Assembly (NCBI RefSeq): GCF_012641435.1
Contig: NZ_JABAIJ010000001.1
Location: forward strand, 868,001-932,000
Source of the DNA: Rhizobium sp. P38BS-XIX
Lineage (GTDB): Bacteria > Pseudomonadota > Alphaproteobacteria > Rhizobiales > Rhizobiaceae
Length of the DNA: 64,000 nt
Direction of reading: 5' to 3'
Positions 45,583 to 55,634 of the stretch are shown here, piece by piece. Numbering within the stretch: position 1 is the first letter of the stretch; every line of letters starts with the position of its first letter. The notes under the pieces are model-generated. The model was given only the letters and a program-made list of their open reading frames with translations. It had not been told where the DNA came from and did no database searches. The translations under genes were made by a program, and so were the position numbers.

Positions 45583-46214
45583 CATGAAAGAGCGAGTGCT
45601 GCTCGCGCGCCATCGACGACGAACTGGGCTGCCAACGCGGCAAGAATGACCCCGAGCAGACGGGTCAGGATCGCGCGGCCGGTTGCACCGAGCATACGGT
45701 CAAGCCTGTCCGAAATAGCGAGCGCAGCAAAGACGAGGCCGAGGTTGACGGCGATGACGCCGATTAGCTGGGCGCGATCGAGGGTCGTCTGCAGCGATCC
45801 GGCGAGCAGGATCGTGGCGGAAATAGCACCGGGGCCGGCGATCAGGGGCAGGGCAAGCGGAAACACCGCGATGTTGCGGATGTGATCCTGGGTAATGGCG
45901 ACTTCCGTCGTCTTTTCCTTTCGATCCTGTCGTCGCTCGAATACCATCTCGAAGGCGATCCAGAAGAGCAGGAGACCACCGGCGATGCGGAAGGCGCCGA
46001 TGGAAATGCCGAGAACGCCGAGGACGCTCGCGCCAAAGAGCGCGAAGGCCGCCAGGATGAAAAAGGCGATCAGGGAGCCGCGCAGCGCCACCTGCTTCCG
46101 CTCCGAGCGGTTCATGCCAGCAGTGAGACCTATGAAGAGCGGCGCAAGGCCGGGTGGGTCGACGGTGACAAGCAGAGTCGTGAAGGCATTGATCAGCGTG
46201 TCTGAGCTCGCCAT
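45582..46214 (-). CDS. MarC-family integral membrane protein
   Basis: A 210-residue inner-membrane protein with about six hydrophobic segments and the MarC hallmark TTLLVTVDPPGLAPLFIGLT near the N-terminus and PLIAGPGAISATILL in the middle. Despite the family name there is no proven link to antibiotic resistance; the function is unknown. The ATG at 46214 has GGGGAT upstream; longer starts to 46334 lack the family N-terminus. It marks the return to core DNA, convergent with the island. Confidence 0.88.
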   Translation of the reverse strand: MASSDTLINAFTTLLVTVDPPGLAPLFIGLTAGMNRSERKQVALRGSLIAFFILAAFALFGASVLGVLGISIGAFRIAGGLLLFWIAFEMVFERRQDRKEKTTEVAITQDHIRNIAVFPLALPLIAGPGAISATILLAGSLQTTLDRAQLIGVIAVNLGLVFAALAISDRLDRMLGATGRAILTRLLGVILAALAAQFVVDGARAALALS

Positions 46215-46441
46215 ATGATCCCCGGAAATGGTTCTTGATCGTCGTTTTCGCCCATTGTTATGCGAGGAACGGGCTTTCGCAAAGCGCATTGCATCGTTAT
46301 AGGCGAGATCCGCCACGGAAATGTTCGATTTCATGGCTTAAAAGGGCAAAAGCCTGTTCAAAAACATCGGGCTAAATTGGCGCTCGCCAGGCCTTTCGGC
46401 TATAAATTTCACAGTGATTCTAAAAGAGATCGTGATCTGTT

Positions 46442-49234
46442 TTGACTGAGCAAACACCACCCGGTGGCGGGAAGCTCCCGCCAGGCATCGAGCCGATTTC
46501 CATCATGGAGGAAATGCAGCGGTCGTATCTCGATTACGCGATGAGCGTAATCGTCAGCCGCGCGCTTCCCGATGTCCGCGATGGTCTCAAGCCCGTTCAT
46601 CGGCGCATCCTCTACGCTTCGCACGAAAGCGGCTATCACTGGAACCGCAAGTATGTGAAGTCGGCCCGCCCAGTCGCCGACGTGATGGGTCAATACCATC
46701 CCCACGGCGATGCCTCGATCTATGACGCTCTCGTGCGCATGGCGCAGGATTGGTCGATGCGCGTCCCACTCATCGACGGGCAGGGTAATTTCGGATCCAT
46801 CGACGGCGATCCGCCGGCAGCGATGCGTTACACGGAATCTCGCCTGACGAAGGTCGCCCACGAGCTTCTTGAGGATATTGACAAGGAAACGGTCGATTTT
46901 CAGGAAAACTACGACGCGACAACGGAAGAGCCCAAGGTCCTGCCGGCGCGCTTCCCGAACCTGCTCGTCAACGGCTCGGGCGGTATCGCCGTCGGTATGG
47001 CCACGAACATCCCGCCGCACAACCTCTCCGAAGTGATCAACGGCTGTATCGCGCTGATCGACAATCCCGCGATCGAGCTACCGGAGATCATGGAAATCAT
47101 CCCCGGTCCGGATTTCCCGACGGGCGCCAAGATCCTCGGTCGCGCCGGCATCCGTTCCGCCTACGAGACGGGCCGCGGTTCCGTCGTCATGCGCGGTGTT
47201 GCGACCATCGAGCCGATGCGCGGCGATCGCGAGCAGATCATCATCACCGAAATCCCCTATCAGGTGAACAAGGCGTCGATGATCGAGAAGATGGCCGAAC
47301 TGGTGCGCGAGAAGCGCATCGAGGGCATCTCCGATCTGCGCGACGAATCCGACCGCCAGGGCTATCGCGTCGTCGTCGAGCTGAAGCGCGATGCTAACGC
47401 CGACGTCATCCTGAACCAGCTCTATCGCTACACGCCGCTGCAGACCTCCTTCGGCTGCAACATGGTGGCGCTGAACGGCGGCAAGCCGGAGCTGATGAAC
47501 CTGCTCGACATGCTGCGCGCTTTCGTGACTTTCCGCGAGGAAGTCATCAGCCGCCGCACGAAGTACCTGCTGCGCAAGGCGCGCGAGCGTGCCCACGTCT
47601 TGGTCGGTCTGGCGATCGCTGTCGCCAATATCGACGAGGTCATTCGCGTTATCCGCCAGGCGCCGGATCCGCAATCGGCTCGTGAAGAGCTGATGACGCG
47701 CCGCTGGAATGCAGTGGATGTTGAATCCCTTATCCGGCTAATCGATGACCCTCGTCACCGTATCAACGCGGACGGCACCTACAATCTCTCGGAAGAGCAG
47801 GCGCGTGCGATCCTTGAACTGCGTCTGGCACGTCTGACGGCTCTCGGCCGCGACGAAATCGACGAAGAACTCAATCAGATCGGCGTCGAGATCAAGGATT
47901 ACCTTGATATTCTTTCTTCGCGTGCCCGCATCCAAACTATTGTAAAAGAAGAGCTTTCTGCTGTTCGTGATGAATTCGGAACGCCGCGCCGCACTGAGAT
48001 CGTCGACGGTGGCCTCGAGATGGACGATGAAGATCTCATCGCTCGCGAGGACATGGTCGTCACCGTTTCGCATCTCGGCTACATCAAGCGCGTGCCGCTG
48101 ACCACCTATCGTGCGCAGCGTCGCGGCGGCAAGGGCCGCTCCGGCATGACGACCCGCGACGAAGATTTTGTTACCCGGCTATTTGTTCTCAATACGCATA
48201 CGCCGGTTCTCTTCTTCTCGTCGCGCGGTATCGTCTATAAGGAGAAAGTCTGGCGCCTGCCGATCGGCACGCCGACGTCGCGTGGCAAGGCGTTGATCAA
48301 CATGCTGCCGCTGGCACCCGGCGAGCGTATCACCACGATCATGCCGCTGCCCGAGGATGAGGACAGCTGGGATAACCTGGACGTCATGTTCACCACGACG
48401 CGCGGAACCGTGCGCCGCAACAAGCTGTCGGACTTCGTGCAGGTAAACCGCAACGGCAAGATCGCGATGAAGCTCGAGGAAGAGGGCGATGAAATCCTCT
48501 CCGTCGAAACCTGCACTGATCGCGACGACGTCTTGATGACGACGGCACTCGGCCAATGCATTCGTTTCTCCGTTTCGGATGTTCGCGTCTTCGCTGGTCG
48601 TAACTCCATCGGTGTTCGCGGCATCACGCTTGCGTCCGGCGATCGCATCATCTCGATGACCATCGTGCGCCATGTCGATGCGGAACCTTGGGAACGCGCG
48701 GCATACCTCAAGCGCTCGGTCAGCGAACGTCGCTCGGCAACGGGCGAGGATGAGGAAATTGCACTGGTCGGCGAAGAAGTCACCGAAGAGGGACAGCTGA
48801 ACGACGAGCGTTATGAAGAGCTGAAGGCGCTCGAGCAGTTCGTGCTGACGGTCTCTGAAAAGGGCTTCGGCAAGCGATCGTCTTCCTATGATTTCCGTAT
48901 CTCGGGCCGTGGCGGCAAGGGTATCCGCGCCACCGACACCTCGAAGACGGGCGAAATCGGCGAGCTGGTTGCCGCCTTCCCGGTTGAGGATGGCGATCAG
49001 ATCATGCTCGTTTCGGACGGCGGCCAATTGATCCGCGTACCGGTCGGCGGCATTCGCATCGCCAGCCGCGCCACCAAGGGCGTCACCATCTTCTCGACCG
49101 CCAAAGATGAGAAGGTTGTTTCGGTCGAGCGGATCAGCGAGCCGGAAGGCGAAGACGATGCAATTGTCGAGGACGACAACGTCGCCGACGAAACTGGTGA
49201 AGCCAGCGGTGGCGAGGGCGCCAGCGAGGAATAA
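46442..49234 (+). CDS. gyrA: DNA gyrase subunit A
   Basis: Breakage-reunion subunit of gyrase. 930 residues. Catalytic Tyr130 in [10 protein letters not shown]; quinolone region [14 protein letters not shown] with Ala91 and Asp95 at the places of E. coli Ser83 and Asp87. The C-terminal beta-pinwheel contains the GyrA box QRRGGKG (about residues 559-565). The tail is acidic. It starts with TTG. It follows marC divergently and ends in a perfect terminator. Confidence 0.97.
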   Translation: MTEQTPPGGGKLPPGIEPISIMEEMQRSYLDYAMSVIVSRALPDVRDGLKPVHRRILYASHESGYHWNRKYVKSARPVADVMGQYHPHGDASIYDALVRMAQDWSMRVPLIDGQGNFGSIDGDPPAAMRYTESRLTKVAHELLEDIDKETVDFQENYDATTEEPKVLPARFPNLLVNGSGGIAVGMATNIPPHNLSEVINGCIALIDNPAIELPEIMEIIPGPDFPTGAKILGRAGIRSAYETGRGSVVMRGVATIEPMRGDREQIIITEIPYQVNKASMIEKMAELVREKRIEGISDLRDESDRQGYRVVVELKRDANADVILNQLYRYTPLQTSFGCNMVALNGGKPELMNLLDMLRAFVTFREEVISRRTKYLLRKARERAHVLVGLAIAVANIDEVIRVIRQAPDPQSAREELMTRRWNAVDVESLIRLIDDPRHRINADGTYNLSEEQARAILELRLARLTALGRDEIDEELNQIGVEIKDYLDILSSRARIQTIVKEELSAVRDEFGTPRRTEIVDGGLEMDDEDLIAREDMVVTVSHLGYIKRVPLTTYRAQRRGGKGRSGMTTRDEDFVTRLFVLNTHTPVLFFSSRGIVYKEKVWRLPIGTPTSRGKALINMLPLAPGERITTIMPLPEDEDSWDNLDVMFTTTRGTVRRNKLSDFVQVNRNGKIAMKLEEEGDEILSVETCTDRDDVLMTTALGQCIRFSVSDVRVFAGRNSIGVRGITLASGDRIISMTIVRHVDAEPWERAAYLKRSVSERRSATGEDEEIALVGEEVTEEGQLNDERYEELKALEQFVLTVSEKGFGKRSSSYDFRISGRGGKGIRATDTSKTGEIGELVAAFPVEDGDQIMLVSDGGQLIRVPVGGIRIASRATKGVTIFSTAKDEKVVSVERISEPEGEDDAIVEDDNVADETGEASGGEGASEE

Positions 49235-49307
49235 GCACGCAGCATGTCCGCGAATGATGATGGTGGGCAGTTCGCCCGCCATCAAGCCGGCACTGGAAGC
49301 TTTCATG

Positions 49308-49344
49308 ATCACCCAAGCCCGTTTTGAAAGCAGGCTTGGGTGAT
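49308..49344 (+). terminator. Terminator of gyrA
   Basis: Perfect 12-base inverted repeat ATCACCCAAGCC / GGCTTGGGTGAT followed by TTGGTTTTT. An additional weaker hairpin lies at 49257-49283. Confidence 0.85.
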
Positions 49345-49387
49345 TTGGTTTTTAGTTCGCGTTGGTTTTGTGTGAGGTCTGCCGCCG

Positions 49388-50278
49388 CTATTGCGACGGT
49401 TTCCCGGTAGCGGACAATGGAAGCAGGACCTCCGGACTTCCCTGATCCATTTGCGCAAGGATTTCCTCAGGGCCGAAGTGTGCCCGCCATCCGAGGGTAT
49501 GATTGGCTGACGTCGAAGCGTAGATCCGGTCTATGCTTTGCGGCAATGTCCAATGTCTGCGGTCAAATTCCGCAGCAAGGGCAGGGGCTCTCAGCCTGAT
49601 GATCGAGGGCGCGTTGGTCGCGAGCGCGTCGCGATCCTCCAGCTCGAAAGGCGTGGTTGCCGAAACAATATGTCGTTGAAAGTGGTCGCCATCGTTGATC
49701 AGAGCGGCTGCGTGGGCATCAGCGACATCGCGTATGTCTATGCCGCGATGCAGTCGGTAGACGGCCATGACATCGGCTTGCTCGGGGAAGCTGCGAGCCA
49801 TGCGCAAAACGCGCACCTGAAAATCCGGACCAGCCAAAGTCTGAACAATTCGCTCTGCCGTCAGCTTCGTGCGGTGATAGATCGTCCTTGGGTGCGGTTC
49901 TGTCTGTTCGTCCAGCCATGTGCATTGGTTAAGAGCAACGGCATGGCCGTAGAGTGCAGTGGTGCTTGTAAACACAAAACGCTTGATGCCGGCAGCGATT
50001 GCCGCCTCGGCCAGAAGGCGCGTTCCTTCGACATTGATCCGCCAAAACTCATCGTCGCTTATCGTGCCGACATGCGGCGCGTGCAACGCCGCGCAATGGA
50101 TCACCGCGTCCGCACCCTGCAAGACGTCGCGTAGAATGGCTCCATCCGTGAAATCGCCAACGAAACGTGTGGTGGCGGAGGGTGAGCGATCGATACCCAG
50201 GATTATGTTGTCATCAGCCAAGGCGTGGAACATGGCGCGGCCGAGCCGTCCGGAACTGCCGGTCAAAACAATGCGCAT
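49388..50278 (-). CDS. NAD(P)-dependent epimerase/dehydratase (extended SDR)
   Basis: A 296-residue extended short-chain dehydrogenase: Rossmann motif GSSGRLG (residues 7-13), ADAVIHCAALHAP, FTSTTALYG, and the catalytic YHRTK (about residue 133). It resembles NAD-dependent sugar epimerases; the substrate is unknown. No sugar genes lie nearby. Confidence 0.87.
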   Translation of the reverse strand: MRIVLTGSSGRLGRAMFHALADDNIILGIDRSPSATTRFVGDFTDGAILRDVLQGADAVIHCAALHAPHVGTISDDEFWRINVEGTRLLAEAAIAAGIKRFVFTSTTALYGHAVALNQCTWLDEQTEPHPRTIYHRTKLTAERIVQTLAGPDFQVRVLRMARSFPEQADVMAVYRLHRGIDIRDVADAHAAALINDGDHFQRHIVSATTPFELEDRDALATNAPSIIRLRAPALAAEFDRRHWTLPQSIDRIYASTSANHTLGWRAHFGPEEILAQMDQGSPEVLLPLSATGKPSQ

Positions 50279-50416
50279 GCAGATCCTCCACCGAATTTTC
50301 TCTCAGCCAAACATATTGAAGCGCACATTGCGCTTTATGTCACGAAATCAGGCGGTTGTAGCAATATCGGAGAGGGGCGGCGAGACAATGATTATATTGC
50401 GATGGCCTTGAAATGG

Positions 50417-50445
50417 AAAACCGGACGCTGGCGGCGTCCGGTTTT
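50417..50445. terminator. Bidirectional terminator
   Basis: Perfect 12-base inverted repeat AAAACCGGACGC / GCGTCCGGTTTT with a TGGCG loop; T-runs in both directions. It probably ends the leftward small-membrane-protein gene at 50493. Confidence 0.8.
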
Positions 50446-50492
50446 AGGTCCATCAAAGCTCTTGGCGGGCAAAAGTGCTCGGTACGCGGATA

Positions 50493-50627
50493 TCAGAGCG
50501 TCTTGTGGCGCTTATGCAGTCTCTTGCTCTCTTCGCTTTCGCGATGGAGTGCCGAAATGGTGGACGCGACGGATACGACAAACATGATGCTGATAAAAAG
50601 CGTAAGCACCGTCAAAATCGTGAACAT
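50493..50627 (-). CDS. Small membrane protein (44 residues)
   Basis: A hydrophobic single-pass segment MFTILTVLTLFISIMFVVSV is followed by a charged Lys/Arg/Glu-rich tail. The ATG at 50627 follows a strong AGGAGGG. The family is not recognised, but the ribosome-binding site, terminator and topology support a real gene. First of three neighbouring tiny leftward membrane-protein genes. Confidence 0.65.
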   Translation of the reverse strand: MFTILTVLTLFISIMFVVSVASTISALHRESEESKRLHKRHKTL

Positions 50628-50665
50628 GATCGCTCCCTCCTTGGTGGGACTAGCGTTCAGATCCC

Positions 50666-50824
50666 TTAGTATTGGCTCGTGGTGACGAAAGGACGAGCCG
50701 AAGCAAAGGGACCGTAAACCTTCGACTGGTCTGGTTTCTGATCGTACAGCGCGACGGTTGCGACGAGCATTCCCGAAATCATGGTCATCCAAACAGCGTT
50801 AATAAGGGTGATCTTCTGGGGCAT
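50666..50824 (-). CDS. Small membrane protein (52 residues)
   Basis: One membrane segment (ITLINAVWMTMISGMLVATV) and a polar C-terminal tail ending VTTSQY. The ATG at 50824 is chosen for its GAAGGAAG site; ATG codons at 50830 and 50854 are upstream. 38 bases separate it from the next leftward gene. Function unknown. Confidence 0.6.
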   Translation of the reverse strand: MPQKITLINAVWMTMISGMLVATVALYDQKPDQSKVYGPFASARPFVTTSQY

Positions 50825-50914
50825 GTTCATCTTCCTTCTTGCCGCAACGTGCAATCTGATTTCGGTTGTTAAACGCGGCGGTTCGCAAATGGTTCCGCCG
50901 ATGTTGAGGGGGTA

Positions 50915-51139
50915 TTAGCAATGCGCTCCTGAAGCGACTTTGAATGCCTTGTTCATCTGGCGTTCAGATTCGCGATGTGTTTTGCGCATGGCAGTGATGA
51001 TTTCTTGTGCAGAATCCATGTTGTCTGGGGTTTCAGACGCGGAAACCCATTCGATCTCGTAATTGTCCGCGAAAAGCTGAACGAGATACTCGACCAAAAA
51101 TGAACAGATGATCGCGCCTGTAACAATAAAAACCAACAT
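50915..51139 (-). CDS. Small membrane protein (74 residues)
   Basis: An N-terminal membrane segment (LVFIVTGAIICSFLVEYLVQ) is followed by an acidic/polar helix. Function unknown. A GTTC-N7-GTTC sequence occurs inside its coding region (50951-50965) and another lies about 105 bases upstream of its start (51244-51258). Confidence 0.6.
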   Translation of the reverse strand: MLVFIVTGAIICSFLVEYLVQLFADNYEIEWVSASETPDNMDSAQEIITAMRKTHRESERQMNKAFKVASGAHC

Positions 51140-51243
51140 GGCCGCTTATTCCTTGAGCCTGACGTCGACGGGCGTTGAAATAAGCTCGTTTCGACGTTGT
51201 TTGCAGTAAAGCATTCCCGATCTGAAACAGGCTTGAACGTCGC

Positions 51244-51258
51244 GTTCATCTACCGTTC
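51244..51258 (+). promoter_or_regulatory. Possible LexA-type box upstream of coaD
   Basis: GTTCATCTACCGTTC fits GTTC-N7-GTTC. The same core with nearly identical spacer (GTTCATCTGGCGTTC) lies at 50951-50965. coaD is not a known SOS gene, so this may belong to the leftward small gene or be a different rhizobial motif. Confidence 0.35.
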
Positions 51259-51340
51259 AGAGCTGGCCGTCAGGTTGCAAATGACTTGCGAGATAGTTCC
51301 ATCCATGACAAAAGGCGTCGAAACAACGAGCCGGCTTGGT

Positions 51341-51853
51341 ATGACGACAGCCTTTTATCCCGGATCCTTCGACCCGATGACCAACGGACATCTGGATGTC
51401 CTCGTGCAGGCGTTGAATGTCGCCGCAAAGGTCATTGTTGCCATCGGCATTCATCCTGGCAAAAAGCCGCTCTTCTCCTTTGACGAAAGAGCGGAGCTGA
51501 TCCGACGTTCGCTTGCCGATGCCTTGCCGCAGAAGGCGGGCGATATTTCTGTCGTCGCTTTCGATAATCTCGTCGTCGATGCGGCGCGTGCACATGGTGC
51601 AACTCTTTTGGTCCGGGGCCTGCGCGATGGCACCGATCTCGACTATGAAATGCAGATGGCCGGCATGAACCGGCAGATGGCGCCGGATATCCAGACGCTT
51701 TTTCTGCCGGCCGGCACCGCGTCCCGGCCCATAACCGCCACATTGGTGCGGCAGATCGCATCCATGGGCGGCGATGTCAGCGCCTTCGTGCCACCGGCGG
51801 TTCTTCAAGCCCTGACTGGCAAACTCAAAGATACGGCCAGCGCCAAAAGCTGA
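51341..51853 (+). CDS. coaD: Phosphopantetheine adenylyltransferase (CoaD)
   Basis: Penultimate step of coenzyme A synthesis. The 170-residue product begins [20 protein letters not shown], with the nucleotidyltransferase T/NGH motif, and has [19 protein letters not shown]. The start is set by homology at 51341; the frame is open to 51197. It is followed after 29 bases by the exported cyclophilin gene; the order coaD-ppiA-ppiB-queA-tgt is typical of rhizobia. Confidence 0.95.
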   Translation: MTTAFYPGSFDPMTNGHLDVLVQALNVAAKVIVAIGIHPGKKPLFSFDERAELIRRSLADALPQKAGDISVVAFDNLVVDAARAHGATLLVRGLRDGTDLDYEMQMAGMNRQMAPDIQTLFLPAGTASRPITATLVRQIASMGGDVSAFVPPAVLQALTGKLKDTASAKS

Positions 51854-51882
51854 GCTGAAATTCATTTCCGAACGGAGCACCC

Positions 51883-52455
51883 ATGAAACTCTTTCATATC
51901 GCATTGGCAGGCTTCCTGGGCCTCGCCGCTCTCGCAGGCAGCGCATTCTCGGCCGTAGCCGCCGATCTTCTGACGATCCAGCTGAAGGATGGCCCCGTGG
52001 TCATTCAATTGATGCCGGAAGTTGCTCCGAAGCACGTCGCCCAGATCGAGGCGCTGGCCAAAAAGGGTGCGTACGATAACGTTGTATTCCATCGCGTTAT
52101 CGATGGCTTCATGGCCCAGACGGGCGACGTTCAGTATGGTAACGCTTCGAAGGGTTATGATCCCAACAGAGCCGGCACCGGTGGCTCCGACCTGCCCAAC
52201 CTCCCGGCTGAGTTCTCCAAGGTTCCATTTGCGCGCGGCGTTGTCGGCATGGCCCGTGCACAGGATCCTAATTCCGCTAACTCGCAGTTCTTCATCATGT
52301 TTGCTCCGGGCGACTCCTTGAACGGCCAGTACACGGTCGTCGGCAAAGTCATCTCCGGCATGGAGCTGGTCGACAAGATCAAGCGTGGCGAAGGCCAGAA
52401 CGGCGAAGTTACCAACCCGGACAAGATGATCAAGGTAACCGTCACCAAGAAGTAA
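51883..52455 (+). CDS. ppiA: Peptidyl-prolyl cis-trans isomerase, exported cyclophilin
   Basis: A 190-residue cyclophilin with a Sec signal peptide (residues 1-26, ending AVAA). Core motifs are NVVFHRVIDGFMAQTGD and ANSQFFIMFAPGDSL. It catalyses proline isomerisation of periplasmic proteins. It is a tandem paralogue of the cytoplasmic cyclophilin 140 bases downstream. Confidence 0.93.
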   Translation: MKLFHIALAGFLGLAALAGSAFSAVAADLLTIQLKDGPVVIQLMPEVAPKHVAQIEALAKKGAYDNVVFHRVIDGFMAQTGDVQYGNASKGYDPNRAGTGGSDLPNLPAEFSKVPFARGVVGMARAQDPNSANSQFFIMFAPGDSLNGQYTVVGKVISGMELVDKIKRGEGQNGEVTNPDKMIKVTVTKK

Positions 52456-52470
52456 TTTCACTGGCGTGAT

Positions 52471-52527
52471 CCCCGAAAGTGCGTTGTGGTTTCGGGATAA
52501 GATCATGTCATGTCAAAAGGCATGATC
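52471..52527. repeat. Degenerate rhizobial intergenic palindrome
   Basis: Nested inverted repeats CCCGAAA/TTTCGGG and GATCATG/CATGATC between the two cyclophilin genes. The arrangement resembles dispersed palindromic repeats I recall from rhizobial genomes. Confidence 0.45.
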
Positions 52528-52594
52528 CCGAGGGGCACCGAGCGCTTCTCGTCAGGGATCACGCGCAATCAAAAAGAGAGAAGAGGAAACGAAC

Positions 52595-53095
52595 ATGGCT
52601 GAGATCAAGGATCCAGAAAACACCCTCATCCTGGAAACCACCAAGGGCCAGGTTGTCATTCAGCTTCTGCCGCAGGTCGCTCCTGATCACGTTGCCCGTA
52701 TCAAGGAACTTGCTCGCGAAAAGGCCTATGACAACGTTGTGTTCCATCGCGTCATCGATGGCTTCATGGCGCAGACTGGCGACGTCGAGCATGGCAAGGC
52801 CGGTGGCAACACCGCGCGCGCCGGCACCGGCGGCTCCTCCAAGCCCGATCTGAAGGCAGAGTTCTCCGCAACGCCGCACGTTCGCGGCACTTGCTCGATG
52901 GCTCGTTCGCAGAACCCGAATTCGGCCAACTCGCAGTTCTTCATCTGCTTCACCGATGCACCTTGGCTCAACAAACAGTACTCGGTTTGGGGGCAGGTCA
53001 TCTCCGGCATGGAATTCGTTGACCAGATCAAGCGCGGCGAGCCGGTGAAGGATCCGGATTCGATCGTATCCGCTCGGGTTGCCGCCGACGTCTGA
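52595..53095 (+). CDS. ppiB: Peptidyl-prolyl cis-trans isomerase, cytoplasmic cyclophilin
   Basis: A 166-residue cyclophilin without a signal peptide, sharing NVVFHRVIDGFMAQTGD and ANSQFFICFTD with the upstream paralogue. AGAGGAAACGA lies before the ATG. A terminator follows at 53110-53149. Confidence 0.94.
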   Translation: MAEIKDPENTLILETTKGQVVIQLLPQVAPDHVARIKELAREKAYDNVVFHRVIDGFMAQTGDVEHGKAGGNTARAGTGGSSKPDLKAEFSATPHVRGTCSMARSQNPNSANSQFFICFTDAPWLNKQYSVWGQVISGMEFVDQIKRGEPVKDPDSIVSARVAADV

Positions 53096-53109
53096 TCGTG
53101 ATTATTCCT

Positions 53110-53149
53110 GAAACCCGCCTCTTGCGCTTTTGGCGTGGGGGCGGGTTTC
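53110..53149 (+). terminator. Terminator after ppiB
   Basis: Perfect 10-base stem GAAACCCGCC / GGCGGGTTTC with a 20-base loop, followed by GCTTTGCC. The T-run is poor. Confidence 0.6.
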
Positions 53150-53169
53150 GCTTTGCCTGGATGAATTGA

Positions 53170-54255
53170 ATGCGTGTTGACCTTTTCGATTTCGATCTGC
53201 CGGATGAGCGCATAGCGCTGAGGCCTGCAGAGCCGCGCGATAGCGCGCGCCTGCTTGTCGTTGACCCGAACAATGGCTTGACTGCGCTGAGCGATCACCA
53301 GGTGCGGGATCTTCCGTCCTTCCTGCGTCCCGGCGACGCCATGATCTTCAATGATACCAAGGTGATCCCGGCGCAGCTTGAAGGCATTCGTCACCGTGAA
53401 GGCGCGCCTGGCCAGCAAGTTTCCGCAACTCTTCACATGCGCACAGCCCCCGATCGCTGGAAGGCTTTCGCAAAGCCCGGAAAACGCATCAAGATCGGGG
53501 ATCGCATACAGTTCGGTCACGGTGAGAATGTCTGCGTGCTCGGTTCGCTCGACGCCACGGTCGAGGAAAAGGGCGACGGTGGCGAGATTACGCTGCGGTT
53601 CGATCTGTCCGGTCCGGCTCTCGACGAGGCCATTGCCAGCGTCGGGCATATTCCGCTCCCGCCCTATATCGCGGCCAAGCGCCCGGAAGACGATCGCGAT
53701 CGCGCCGATTATCAGACGATCTATGCGCGCGAAGAGGGTGCCGTTGCAGCCCCCACCGCCGGCCTGCATTTCACGCCGGCGCTGTTTGCCGCTCTCGATG
53801 CTCTTGGCGTCGAGCGGCATTTCGTGACGCTGCATGTCGGCGCCGGCACCTTCCTGCCCGTCAAGGCCGACGATACGGACGATCACAAGATGCATTTCGA
53901 GATCGGCTATGTCGATGCTGCGACGGCCGAAAGGCTGAATGCCGTCAAGGCGAGGGGCGGGCGCATCATCTGCGTCGGCACGACCTCGCTGCGGCTGATC
54001 GAAAGTGCGGCTGCTGACGACGGTACTATTCAGCCTTGGCAAGGCGCCACGGGCATTTTCATCACGCCCGGCTATCGCTTCAAGGCCGTCGACATGCTGA
54101 TGACTAATTTCCACCTGCCGCGCTCGACCCTGTTCATGCTCGTATCGGCCTTCGCAGGCCTCGATACGATGCGCGCGGCCTATACCCATGCTATCGAGAC
54201 GGGCTATCGCTTCTATTCCTATGGCGATGGCAGCCTGCTCCACCGGAAAGACTAG
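53170..54255 (+). CDS. queA: S-adenosylmethionine:tRNA ribosyltransferase-isomerase (QueA)
   Basis: Forms epoxyqueuosine on tRNA from preQ1-tRNA using the ribosyl part of SAM. The 361-residue product has [64 protein letters not shown] and [16 protein letters not shown], all QueA signatures. It is six bases upstream of tgt, so the two queuosine genes form an operon. Confidence 0.96.
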   Translation: MRVDLFDFDLPDERIALRPAEPRDSARLLVVDPNNGLTALSDHQVRDLPSFLRPGDAMIFNDTKVIPAQLEGIRHREGAPGQQVSATLHMRTAPDRWKAFAKPGKRIKIGDRIQFGHGENVCVLGSLDATVEEKGDGGEITLRFDLSGPALDEAIASVGHIPLPPYIAAKRPEDDRDRADYQTIYAREEGAVAAPTAGLHFTPALFAALDALGVERHFVTLHVGAGTFLPVKADDTDDHKMHFEIGYVDAATAERLNAVKARGGRIICVGTTSLRLIESAAADDGTIQPWQGATGIFITPGYRFKAVDMLMTNFHLPRSTLFMLVSAFAGLDTMRAAYTHAIETGYRFYSYGDGSLLHRKD

Positions 54256-54261
54256 AACGAA

Positions 54262-55392
54262 ATGACAGAGAGCTTTCAGTTTCAATTGAAGAAGACCGAT
54301 GGCGGCGCGCGCCTCGGTGAAGTCTCCATGCCGCGCGGAGCGATCCGTACGCCGGCATTCATGCCCGTCGGCACGGTCGGCACGGTCAAGGCGATGTATC
54401 TCGACCAGGTGCGCGAAACCGGCGCCGACATCATTCTCGGCAATACTTATCACCTGATGCTGCGCCCGACGGCAGAGCGTGTCGCCCGCCTTGGTGGCTT
54501 GCACCAGCTGATCCGCTGGCCGCATCCGATCCTCACCGATTCCGGCGGCTTCCAGGTGATGTCTCTGTCCGGCCTGCGCAAGCTCGACGAGCAGGGCGTG
54601 ACCTTCAAATCGCATGTCGACGGCAGCCTGCATCACATGTCGCCTGAGCGCTCGATCGAGATCCAGGGTCTCCTCGGCTCCGATATCCAGATGCAGCTCG
54701 ACGAGTGCGTCGCGCTGCCGGCGACACCGAAGGACATCGAACGCGCCATGGAAATGTCGTTGCGCTGGGCGGAGCGCTGCAAGGTGGCCTTCGGCAACCA
54801 GCCCGGCAAGGCGATGTTCGGCATCGTCCAGGGTGGCGACGTCCCGGAACTTCGCGTCCGTTCGGCGCAGGCGCTGAGCGGCATGGACCTGAAGGGCTAC
54901 GCGGTCGGCGGCCTTGCCGTCGGCGAACCGCAGGAAGTTATGCTGCGCATGCTCGATATCACGCTTCCAGAATTGCCGACGGAGAAGCCGCGTTATCTGA
55001 TGGGTGTCGGAACGCCGGACGATATTCTGAAATCCGTTGCGCGCGGCGTCGACATGTTCGACTGCGTCATGCCGACCCGCTCGGGTCGTCACGGTTTGGC
55101 CTTCACGCGCCGCGGCAAGGTGAACATCCGCAACGCCCGTCACGCTGAAGACATGCGCCCGCTTGACGATCAATCGAATTGCCCGGCCTCGCGCGACTAC
55201 TCGCGCGCCTATCTGCACCATCTTGTCCGCGCCAACGAGGCACTCGGCGGCATGCTGCTCTCCTGGCACAATCTCGCCTATTATCAGGAACTGATGCAGG
55301 GCATCCGTCAGTCGATCGCGGAAGGCCGCTTTGCCGATTTCATGGCCGAGACGCAGGAGAACTGGGCGAGGGGCGATCTCGAGCCGGTGTGA
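54262..55392 (+). CDS. tgt: tRNA-guanine transglycosylase (Tgt) with an altered zinc site
   Basis: Exchanges guanine-34 for preQ1 in Asp/Asn/His/Tyr tRNAs. 376 residues, full length, with [13 protein letters not shown] (catalytic Asp), [12 protein letters not shown] and [13 protein letters not shown] (second Asp just before). The usual zinc motif C-x-C-x2-C is here S-N-C-P-A-S (about residues 310-315), leaving one of three cysteines; the following His ([10 protein letters not shown]) remains. I recall similar sequences from other Rhizobiales, so it is a lineage trait rather than damage. It partners with QueA. Confidence 0.95.
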   Translation: MTESFQFQLKKTDGGARLGEVSMPRGAIRTPAFMPVGTVGTVKAMYLDQVRETGADIILGNTYHLMLRPTAERVARLGGLHQLIRWPHPILTDSGGFQVMSLSGLRKLDEQGVTFKSHVDGSLHHMSPERSIEIQGLLGSDIQMQLDECVALPATPKDIERAMEMSLRWAERCKVAFGNQPGKAMFGIVQGGDVPELRVRSAQALSGMDLKGYAVGGLAVGEPQEVMLRMLDITLPELPTEKPRYLMGVGTPDDILKSVARGVDMFDCVMPTRSGRHGLAFTRRGKVNIRNARHAEDMRPLDDQSNCPASRDYSRAYLHHLVRANEALGGMLLSWHNLAYYQELMQGIRQSIAEGRFADFMAETQENWARGDLEPV

Positions 55393-55634
55393 GTAGTCAG
55401 GCTCGCGTATTGCTGCACGATCTTGCTCCTATCGCCATTTCGCGCTAACAGAAGCGTGTCGAAAAAGGCAGGGTTGGTTTCGGTAGGCCCAACCCCTTCC
55501 GGTCTGGAAGTTCTGCTCCTAGCCATTGGTGATGAGAGCCCGCGACGCGGAACTTGACCATTGTGGTCGAGTGTCTCGCGTTGGCGTGCCGTTTCGACCG
55601 ACATGTCTCCGCGGGACAGCCTTTTGGAGCTGTC

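Noticed and set aside
52726..55269. 847-residue open frame on the minus strand
   Set aside because: It lies antisense to ppiB, queA and tgt, all confidently identified; composition is that of a high-GC shadow frame.
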